From: an uncultured Veillonella sp.
GTDB taxonomy: Bacteria > Bacillota > Negativicutes > Veillonellales > Veillonellaceae
NCBI RefSeq assembly: GCF_938010505.1
Contig: NZ_CALLVP010000122.1
Coordinates: 1-11,455, forward strand
Direction: 5' to 3'
DNA length: 11,455 bases
The notes beneath the pieces are model-generated. The model ran no database searches, had not been told where the DNA came from, and worked only from the letters and a program-made list of their open reading frames with translations. The position numbers and the translations under genes are program-made. Below, in pieces: positions 5,984 to 11,455 of this stretch. The first letter of the stretch is position 1. Every line of letters starts with the position of its first letter.

Positions 5984-6234
5984 TGTTAGATTCTAATATT
6001 CTTATTGGAATACCATGGCAGCTTGCAAAGTCTTGTTTGCAAGCTGCCCATATTCCTTTTAAGGTAATGATTGGAGGATCTTTTAATCGCTTTTTTGAAA
6101 TTGCGGATGAAGGATTTTATGTATCACGTATTACAAAGGTTGATGAGTGTTTACATATACTATTATATAGACCAATGATTGCCAGCGACTTCGGAAATTC
6201 TGACGAGGTAGACTATGTTAAAGAAATTATTTAA
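5983..6234 (+). CDS. Unrecognised 83-aa protein between frr and uppS
   Basis: I do not recognise this protein. Its start overlaps the frr stop by one base (TAATG) and its last 20 bases overlap the start of uppS, so it fills the gap exactly as an operon member would. There is no good SD: AGGA (5964-5967) is 15 bases away and AGAAG (5974-5978) is weak. Translation would therefore depend on reinitiation after frr. The product has no signal peptide or membrane helix. It begins with a hydrophobic stretch (5-31) including PWQLAKSCLQAAHIPFKVMI. Alternating segments FFEI, FYVSRI and CLHILLYRP look like beta strands, and the tail is acidic. It has two Cys (18 and 56). A perfect 13-bp hairpin occupies codons 12-22. 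The alternative is an untranslated spacer that happens to be open. The protein-like hydrophobicity pattern and the fit at both ends favour a gene. Confidence 0.65.
   Translation: MLDSNILIGIPWQLAKSCLQAAHIPFKVMIGGSFNRFFEIADEGFYVSRITKVDECLHILLYRPMIASDFGNSDEVDYVKEII
6017..6048 (+). repeat. Perfect 13-bp inverted repeat (hairpin) inside the 83-aa gene
   Basis: GGCAGCTTGCAAA (6017-6029) and TTTGCAAGCTGCC (6036-6048) are exact reverse complements around the six-base loop GTCTTG. Allowing one bulged C, two more pairs can be added outside. It lies 33 bases after the frr stop and about 165 bases before uppS. It is the longest perfect hairpin I noticed inside coding sequence in this window. No T-run follows directly (CATATTCCTTTT), so it is not a typical terminator. 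It could be a processing or stability element, or an attenuating structure within the operon. Confidence 0.85.
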
Positions 6235-6979
6235 CCGTAAACAATCTGATACGCCTGTCATTGATAGCAATGTAATTCCAAAACATGTTGCTATTATTAT
6301 GGATGGGAATGGACGTTGGGCTAAACGTAGAGGGATGCCTCGCTCTATGGGTCATCGTGCTGGTGCAGACGTATTAAAGCAAATTGTTATGACTGCAGAT
6401 GAAATTGGAATTAGAGCTCTTACGGTATATGGTTTCTCTACTGAGAACTGGAAGCGTCCTGAACAGGAAGTTTCTTTACTTATGGCTCTCATAAAAGAAT
6501 ACTTAAACAATAATGTTAAGTATATGCATGAACATAATGTACGCATTCGATTTATTGGTTTTATTGGGGCTCTTTCAGAAGAACTTCAAGAAATCATTCG
6601 CGATGCAGAATTATTAACTAAGAATAATACAGGCCTTACTTTACAGTTAGCGATTAACTATGGTGGGCGTGATGAAATAGTTAGAACTATCCGAGACATT
6701 ACAAATTCTGTTGTGGATGGTACTATTACAATGGACAATATTACTGAAGAATATGTAAGTTCGCACTTATTCACTAAAGAGTTTAGTGATGTAGATCTGT
6801 TAATTCGTCCGAGTAGTGATTTTAGAATTAGTAACTTCTTGTTATGGCAACTAGCATATGCTGAATTTTGGTTTACTGATTTGCATTGGCCAGATTTCAC
6901 TAAGGAAACTTTATTAGAAGCTGTTGCGGTATATCAGAAACGAGAACGCCGATTTGGTGGCTTAAGTGATGAGGAATAA
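6215..6979 (+). CDS. uppS: Isoprenyl (undecaprenyl) diphosphate synthase
   Basis: This cis-prenyltransferase adds isopentenyl units to farnesyl diphosphate to make undecaprenyl diphosphate, the carrier lipid for peptidoglycan and surface polysaccharides. MDGNGRWAKRRG (29-40) holds the catalytic Asp30. His47, GFSTENW (73-79) and the C-terminal block ending RISNFLLWQLAYAEFWF (204-220) are present, with Arg198, Arg204, Ser206 and Glu217 at substrate and magnesium positions. The segment between the two arginines reads RPSSDFR, where most homologues have R-T/P-x-G-E-x-R. Asp202 thus replaces the usual Glu, and Ser the usual Gly. The 254 residues are normal. The ATG at 6215 follows GAGG (6205-6208) inside the previous gene, with a 20-base overlap. 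cdsA begins three bases after the stop. Confidence 0.96.
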   Translation: MLKKLFNRKQSDTPVIDSNVIPKHVAIIMDGNGRWAKRRGMPRSMGHRAGADVLKQIVMTADEIGIRALTVYGFSTENWKRPEQEVSLLMALIKEYLNNNVKYMHEHNVRIRFIGFIGALSEELQEIIRDAELLTKNNTGLTLQLAINYGGRDEIVRTIRDITNSVVDGTITMDNITEEYVSSHLFTKEFSDVDLLIRPSSDFRISNFLLWQLAYAEFWFTDLHWPDFTKETLLEAVAVYQKRERRFGGLSDEE

Positions 6980-6982
6980 AAA

Positions 6983-7807
6983 ATGTTAAAAACACGTGTT
7001 ATTACCGCTGTTATAGGTTTTATTATTGCCTTAGGGGCCATTACATTAGGCGGACCTATATATGATGTTCTAATTACACTTTTAGCTTTATTAGGGTGGC
7101 GTGAGTTTGTATTACTTGGTAAAGCTAAACGTGTTCGGATATCTATTATATGGGGCTATATTAGCATTTTATTGCTAATGATTGCTTTTGCATGTCATCA
7201 GTATATTATAGCTATAGCTATTTTAGTATTAAGTTTATTCGCTAATTATATGTTGTGTACATTTGGTGAAAGTAAATATTCTATAACTAGTGTATCTTTC
7301 AGTGTATTTGGATTACTCTATCTTGGTATTGGCATGAATTCATTGCTCATGATTCGTCATGATTCAATTTACATGTCTTTATCAATGCCTTTTGAACTGC
7401 ATAATTGGGGAACAATTACACTTTGGCTATTATTGTTTACTACATGGGCTAGTGATACCTTTGCTTATTTTGCAGGTCGCGCCTTTGGTAAACGAAAAAT
7501 AGTACCATCAATTAGTCCTAATAAAACACTGGAAGGCTTTATTGGTGGCTTTATTGGTTGTATTTTTACAGGCGTAGTATTTTCATTTATCGTTGGTATT
7601 CCTTGGTGGATGGGTATCCATGTAGGCATGATTAGCGGTATATTAGCACCATTAGGTGATTTGTTTGAATCAAAGATTAAACGATTATGTAATGTGAAAG
7701 ATTCTGGAACATTATTACCAGGTCATGGCGGTGTATTGGATCGCTTCGATAGCTTATTATTTGCAGCTCCCATTACATTAGTCTATATATTGCTATTCTC
7801 GTATTAG
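6983..7807 (+). CDS. cdsA: Phosphatidate cytidylyltransferase (CDP-diglyceride synthase)
   Basis: This integral membrane enzyme makes CDP-diacylglycerol from phosphatidic acid and CTP, the branch point to all major phospholipids. Several hydrophobic helices are evident (about 5-45, 53-93, 103-125, 143-165, 183-208, 212-225, 257-273). The family signature is complete near the C-terminus: SKIKR (230-234), KDSG (239-242), PGHGG (246-250) and LDRFDS (252-257), with the metal-binding Asp residues. The length of 274 is typical. A GAGGA site (6971-6975) in the last uppS codons precedes ATG 6983 by seven bases. It fits between uppS and dxr as a second lipid-precursor enzyme, and is probably translated from the same message. 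Confidence 0.96.
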   Translation: MLKTRVITAVIGFIIALGAITLGGPIYDVLITLLALLGWREFVLLGKAKRVRISIIWGYISILLLMIAFACHQYIIAIAILVLSLFANYMLCTFGESKYSITSVSFSVFGLLYLGIGMNSLLMIRHDSIYMSLSMPFELHNWGTITLWLLLFTTWASDTFAYFAGRAFGKRKIVPSISPNKTLEGFIGGFIGCIFTGVVFSFIVGIPWWMGIHVGMISGILAPLGDLFESKIKRLCNVKDSGTLLPGHGGVLDRFDSLLFAAPITLVYILLFSY

Positions 7808-7825
7808 TTTTATAGAGGTACACTT

Positions 7826-8971
7826 ATGAAATACCTAAGTATTATTGGCAGTACTGGCTCAATCGGTACACAGACGCTTGATGTGGTGTCTCAGCATCCA
7901 GATCAATTCAAGGTGGTTGCCTTAGTGGCACATCATAATATTGACCTCTTAGAATATCAAATTAAAAAATATGAACCTTTAGTAGCAGGTCTTGTAGATG
8001 AAAGTGCGTTTAAGGAATTACAAACACGTTATACAGGTCCTACAAAATTATTAGGTGGTAAGGAAGCCCTTATTGCAGCGGCAACGATTCAAGAAGCTAC
8101 GATGGTTATTACTGCTATTGTAGGTGCTGCAGGTATTGAGCCCACAGTAGAAGCTATAAAAAAAGGGAAGACTATAGGTCTTGCTAATAAAGAAACTCTT
8201 GTTGCTGGGGGCCCACTAATTACGTCGCTAGCTAAAGAACACGGGGTTCAAATTTTACCTATTGATAGTGAACATAGTGCTATATTTCAGTGTTTAGAAG
8301 GGCAAGGTCGTGACAATGTTGATTCTTTAATTGTTACTGCTTCTGGTGGCCCTTTACGTACATGGGACTCTAGTAAGATTCAAACTGCAACTGCTGCAGA
8401 CTGTTTGCGACATCCTACCTGGAATATGGGCAATAAAATAACTATAGACTCTGCCTCCTTATTCAATAAAGGATTAGAGGTAATAGAAGCTCACTGGTTA
8501 TTTGGTTTCGATTTTGATCATATTGATGTAGTAGTACATCCTCAAAGTATCGTTCATTCTATGATTCGTATGAAGGATGGTGCGATATTAGCGCAAATGG
8601 GAAATCCAGATATGCGTGAGCCTATTCAATATGCTTTAACTTATCCAAAACGTGAAGCTTTACGTATGAATCATCTTGATTTTACTCAAGCTCTACAATT
8701 GGAGTTTTTACCTCCACGATATAACGATTTCCCTGCGCTTCGACTTGCTTATGAGGTAGGGCGTGCTAGTGGATTTAAACCAGCTGTATTTAATGCAGCC
8801 AATGAAACGGCAGTATATGCCTTTTTAGAAGATAAAATCGCCTTTGGTGATATTTATAAAGTCGTTACTTCTGTTCTTGAATCTATGGGATCAGAAGATG
8901 ACTTTACGTTAGACAATTTATTATCCATCGACAGATGGGCCCGTGAAAAGGCTACATCGTTGATGTTATAG
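7826..8971 (+). CDS. dxr: 1-deoxy-D-xylulose 5-phosphate reductoisomerase
   Basis: Dxr converts DXP to 2-C-methyl-D-erythritol 4-phosphate with NADPH, the first committed step of the MEP isoprenoid pathway and the target of fosmidomycin. The NADPH loop GSTGSIG (8-14) is at the N-terminus. LANKETLV (119-126) holds the conserved Lys122. PIDSEHSAIFQ (145-155) and SLFNKGLEVIEAHWLF (211-226) give metal ligands Asp147, Glu149 and Glu218 plus Asn214 and Lys215. The mobile active-site loop is HPTWNMG (196-202). The 381 residues match the family. AGAGGT (7814-7819) lies in the 18-base gap after cdsA and sets ATG 7826. With ispG two genes downstream it supplies precursors for uppS. Confidence 0.98.
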   Translation: MKYLSIIGSTGSIGTQTLDVVSQHPDQFKVVALVAHHNIDLLEYQIKKYEPLVAGLVDESAFKELQTRYTGPTKLLGGKEALIAAATIQEATMVITAIVGAAGIEPTVEAIKKGKTIGLANKETLVAGGPLITSLAKEHGVQILPIDSEHSAIFQCLEGQGRDNVDSLIVTASGGPLRTWDSSKIQTATAADCLRHPTWNMGNKITIDSASLFNKGLEVIEAHWLFGFDFDHIDVVVHPQSIVHSMIRMKDGAILAQMGNPDMREPIQYALTYPKREALRMNHLDFTQALQLEFLPPRYNDFPALRLAYEVGRASGFKPAVFNAANETAVYAFLEDKIAFGDIYKVVTSVLESMGSEDDFTLDNLLSIDRWAREKATSLML

Positions 8972-8979
8972 GAGAATAT

Positions 8980-9996
8980 ATGATTACGGCATTAGCCACA
9001 ATATTTGTATTTGGTTTAATCGTGTTTATTCATGAGTTAGGCCATTTTATTACAGCTAAGATGTCAGGTATGCAAGTTGATGAATTTGCTATAGGTTTTG
9101 GACCAGCCATATTTAAAGTAAAAAAAGGGGAAACTTTATATTCTATTCGTATAATTCCTCTTGGCGGATTTAATCGTATTGCTGGTATGACACCTGATGA
9201 GCCTCTTAATGAGCGCTCCTTTTATAATAAACCTGCGTGGAAAAAATTTATCGTTATTTCCGCAGGGGCTGTATTCAACTTTATATTGGCCATTGTACTT
9301 TTCTTTGGCCTTAATGTGACTGTAGGAAATCTTACCTATACAAATGAACCAGTTATTGGTAACATCATTGCGGGTAGTTCAGCAGAACAGGCTCATTTAC
9401 AAGCAAACGATAGAATTATTACTATCGATGGCAAAAAAATTACTACTTGGGATGATATTCGCCCTAGCTTACAAGGTACAGCAAACCACGGTGTGACTAT
9501 TGTTGTAGAGCGCGAAGGCCAAACTATCGAGACTACGGTAATACCTAAAATGGAACAAGATAGTCCTAGAATTGGCATTTATCCTAGTTTTACTCGTGAA
9601 ACTTATAGTATTGGTGAATCTTTGAGCCTTGCTGTTAGCCGGACAGGGCAAACTATTGTTGCTATGGTCAGTGGCATTTACGATATGATTCGTGGTACAC
9701 AAACAGCTGAACTATCTGGACCAGTAGGTATTTCTCAAATGGCTGGTACTATTGCACAATCTGGTTTTGCTCCACTATTAAGTTTTGCTGCATTCCTCAG
9801 TATTAATTTAGGGGTTATTAATCTTTTACCATTACCTGTATTAGATGGTGGTCATTTGATTATTATCTTAGCGGAAGCTATAACAGGTCGTAGATTACCT
9901 GCTAAAGCTCTCATGTATATTCAAATGGTTGGGGTTGCCTTAATGGTAGCATTGTTCTTATATGTAACAACGCAGGATATTTTCCGCTTACTATAG
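8980..9996 (+). CDS. rseP: RIP zinc metalloprotease (site-2 protease family)
   Basis: This intramembrane protease performs the second cleavage of membrane-bound regulators such as anti-sigma factors and clears remnant signal peptides. The first membrane helix carries the zinc-binding HELGH (18-22). A second hydrophobic segment (about 92-112) leads to one PDZ domain (about 125-195), with DRIITIDGKKITTWDD as its core. The third conserved block, NLLPLPVLDGGH (281-292), carries the LDG motif whose Asp289 completes the zinc site. A final helix is at about 308-330. At 338 residues it is the single-PDZ Firmicutes form; E. coli RseP is about 450 and has two. AGGAG (8970-8974) overlaps the dxr stop and supports ATG 8980. 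The substrate is not indicated by the context. Confidence 0.96.
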   Translation: MITALATIFVFGLIVFIHELGHFITAKMSGMQVDEFAIGFGPAIFKVKKGETLYSIRIIPLGGFNRIAGMTPDEPLNERSFYNKPAWKKFIVISAGAVFNFILAIVLFFGLNVTVGNLTYTNEPVIGNIIAGSSAEQAHLQANDRIITIDGKKITTWDDIRPSLQGTANHGVTIVVEREGQTIETTVIPKMEQDSPRIGIYPSFTRETYSIGESLSLAVSRTGQTIVAMVSGIYDMIRGTQTAELSGPVGISQMAGTIAQSGFAPLLSFAAFLSINLGVINLLPLPVLDGGHLIIILAEAITGRRLPAKALMYIQMVGVALMVALFLYVTTQDIFRLL

Positions 9997-10014
9997 GACA
10001 GATGGGAGATTACA

Positions 10015-11100
10015 ATGATTGTACGTAAACCAACAAATGGTATCTATGTAGGTACAGTTAAAATTGGAGATTATGCACCAGTAAGTATTCAATCTATGAT
10101 TACTACAGATCCAGTACATACGGAGAAGGCAATTGCAGAAATTAATCGTTTAGCAGAGGCTGGTTGTGAACTGGTTCGTGTTGCAGTCCCTACAATGGCA
10201 TCTGCAAAGGCTTTAAAAGCTGTTAGAGCTGGCATTTCAATTCCTTTGATTGCTGATATTCACTTTGATTATAGATTAGCTTTAGAAGCTATTGAAAATA
10301 ATGTTGATGGATTGCGCATCAACCCAGGTAATATTGGTGGTGAAGATAAGGTATTAGCCGTTATTGAAAAGGCAAAACCTAAACAAATCCCAATTCGCAT
10401 AGGTGTTAATGCAGGGTCTTTACCAAAGCATATTCTCGATGCTCATGGCGGTCATCCTACAGCGGATGGTATGGTTGAAACAGCTTTAGAACACGTAAGA
10501 ATTCTAGAGAAACTTGATTATCGTCAAATGAAATTATCCATTAAAGCCACGGAAGTGCCTCTAATGGTAGAAGCATATCGTAAATTATCCGATAAGATTC
10601 CTTATCCCTTACATTTAGGTGTTACAGAAGCTGGTACTATTAAACAAGGCACTATTAAATCTGCTATGGGTATTGGTGCTTTGCTTCTCGATGGTATCGG
10701 TGATACCTTACGGGTATCCTTAACTGGTGATCCAATTCACGAAATTGAAGTTGGGCGCAGTATTTTAAGTAGTTTAGGATTACGAAACTTTGGAGCCACT
10801 ATGATATCTTGTCCTACATGTGGTCGCTGCCAAGTAAACTTGTTTGATATGGCTGGTATCGTAGAAGAACGTTTAGCATCTATTAAAGCACCAATTAAGG
10901 TTGCCGTTATGGGGTGTGTTGTAAATGGTCCAGGGGAAGCTCGTGAGGCTGACTTTGGTATTGCTGGTGGTGATGGTCAAGGTATTATTTTCCGTAAAGG
11001 GAAAGTTATTAAGACTGTACCAGAAGCCGAATTAGTAGATACATTGTTTAGAGAAATTGACCAATATTTAGAAAATTTAGATGAGGAGTCTTTATGTTAG
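10015..11100 (+). CDS. ispG: 4-hydroxy-3-methylbut-2-en-1-yl diphosphate synthase (flavodoxin or ferredoxin type)
   Basis: IspG (GcpE) is the 4Fe-4S enzyme that reductively opens methylerythritol cyclodiphosphate to HMBPP, the penultimate MEP-pathway step. The N-terminal TIM barrel (about 1-250) includes PVSIQSM (22-28), ADIHFDYRLAL (80-90) and GLRINPGNIG (99-108). The C-terminal domain supplies cluster ligands Cys266 and Cys269 (CPTCGRC), Cys301 (MGCVVNGPGEA) and Glu308. At 361 residues it is the compact bacterial form without the extra domain of plant enzymes. GGGAG (10004-10008) precedes ATG 10015 by six bases. The last seven bases overlap the start of proS, so the two are probably translationally coupled. 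Confidence 0.98.
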   Translation: MIVRKPTNGIYVGTVKIGDYAPVSIQSMITTDPVHTEKAIAEINRLAEAGCELVRVAVPTMASAKALKAVRAGISIPLIADIHFDYRLALEAIENNVDGLRINPGNIGGEDKVLAVIEKAKPKQIPIRIGVNAGSLPKHILDAHGGHPTADGMVETALEHVRILEKLDYRQMKLSIKATEVPLMVEAYRKLSDKIPYPLHLGVTEAGTIKQGTIKSAMGIGALLLDGIGDTLRVSLTGDPIHEIEVGRSILSSLGLRNFGATMISCPTCGRCQVNLFDMAGIVEERLASIKAPIKVAVMGCVVNGPGEAREADFGIAGGDGQGIIFRKGKVIKTVPEAELVDTLFREIDQYLENLDEESLC

Positions 11101-11455
11101 CCACTAAATTATATGCACCTACATTACGTGAGGTTCCATCTGATGCTGATGTAGTAAGCCAACAGCTCATGCTTCGTGCTGGTTTTATGCGTAAAACTGC
11201 AAATGGTTTATATAGCTTTTTACCATTGGGGTGGAGAAGTATTAAAAAGATTGAAGCCATTGTACGTGAAGAAATGGATCGTGCTAGTGCGCAAGAAATT
11301 ATGATGCCAATTTTACAGCCTGCAGAAATTTGGAAAGAGTCTGGCCGTTGGAAGGCATATGGCGCAGAAATGATGCGTATTAATGATCGTCATGATAATG
11401 AGTTCTGTCTAGGACCAACACATGAAGAAATGATTACAACCCTCGTTAAAAATGA
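11094..11455 (+). CDS. proS: Prolyl-tRNA synthetase, N-terminal part (3' end outside window)
   Basis: This class II aminoacyl-tRNA synthetase charges tRNA-Pro. Only the first 120 codons are inside the window and the frame stays open to the edge. The translated start shows the bacterial-type ProRS N-terminus: LREVPSDADVVSQQLMLRAGF (11-31), GLYSFLPLGWR (38-48), motif 1 around IVREEMDRA (56-64) with MMPILQPAEIW (70-80), and FCLGPTHEEMI (104-114), which leads into motif 2. The start ATG 11094 is out of frame inside the last codons of ispG (seven-base overlap). It follows AGGAG (11084-11088) by five bases, which fixes it. A proS gene next to ispG and rseP is a common Firmicutes arrangement. The INS editing domain expected in bacterial-type ProRS would lie further downstream. 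Confidence 0.95.
   Translation, partial: MLATKLYAPTLREVPSDADVVSQQLMLRAGFMRKTANGLYSFLPLGWRSIKKIEAIVREEMDRASAQEIMMPILQPAEIWKESGRWKAYGAEMMRINDRHDNEFCLGPTHEEMITTLVKN

Noticed and set aside
7160..7179. Inverted repeat ATTAGCA / TGCTAAT in cdsA
   Set aside because: Seven AT-rich pairs within codons for hydrophobic residues (Ile, Leu, Met) are plausible by chance, and no T-run or start signal is nearby.
8526..8541. GATGTA / TACATC inverted repeat in dxr
   Set aside because: Only six pairs, within conserved coding sequence and without any associated signal.
10694..10708. GGTATC / GATACC inverted repeat in ispG
   Set aside because: A six-pair stem with a three-base loop inside the conserved DGIGDTLRVS coding block. 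It is explained by protein constraint.

Overview
The window is a gene-dense, AT-rich stretch of core bacterial chromosome. Every gene lies on the + strand. The gene order fits a Firmicutes-type (Bacillota) genome: PASTA kinase–rsgA–rpe, then rpsB–tsf–pyrH–frr–uppS–cdsA–dxr–rseP–ispG–proS. Codon use and protein sequences make me favour a Negativicutes such as Veillonella. That assignment is an impression from memory, not a search result. I see no mobile element, phage, CRISPR array, tRNA or rRNA, and no foreign-looking segment.

Layout. (1) Bases 1-2829 hold the end of a cluster: the C-terminal part of a PASTA Ser/Thr kinase (prkC), the ribosome-assembly GTPase rsgA, and the pentose-phosphate epimerase rpe. 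They are almost contiguous. An AT-rich stretch (2830-2924) with no recognised feature and a strong hairpin terminator (2925-2985) follow. (2) Bases 2964-4672 form a ribosomal-protein/elongation-factor unit. A promoter fused to the terminator tail feeds a roughly 100-nt structured leader and rpsB. A second, near-consensus promoter with an inverted repeat at its expected start site lies before tsf. A hairpin with a short T-run closes the unit. (3) Bases 4692-11455 form a tightly packed run: pyrH, frr, an unrecognised 83-codon gene, uppS, cdsA, dxr, rseP, ispG, and the start of proS, which leaves the window. Gaps are 18 bases or fewer and several genes overlap.

How the genes fit together. RpsB, Tsf, Frr and ProS serve translation, and RsgA checks the maturing 30S subunit. 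PyrH makes UDP, the precursor of UTP and CTP; CTP is the nucleotide CdsA uses to make CDP-diacylglycerol. Dxr and IspG are steps of the MEP pathway, which supplies the isoprenoid units that UppS polymerises into the lipid carrier for cell-wall synthesis. RseP is an intramembrane protease for envelope signalling. The region therefore couples translation capacity to envelope lipid supply, as in many Firmicutes.

No new multi-gene system is visible. The items most worth a second look are the unrecognised 83-aa gene and the perfect 13-bp hairpin inside it, the structured rpsB leader, the private tsf promoter with its +1 inverted repeat, and the internal terminator ahead of pyrH.
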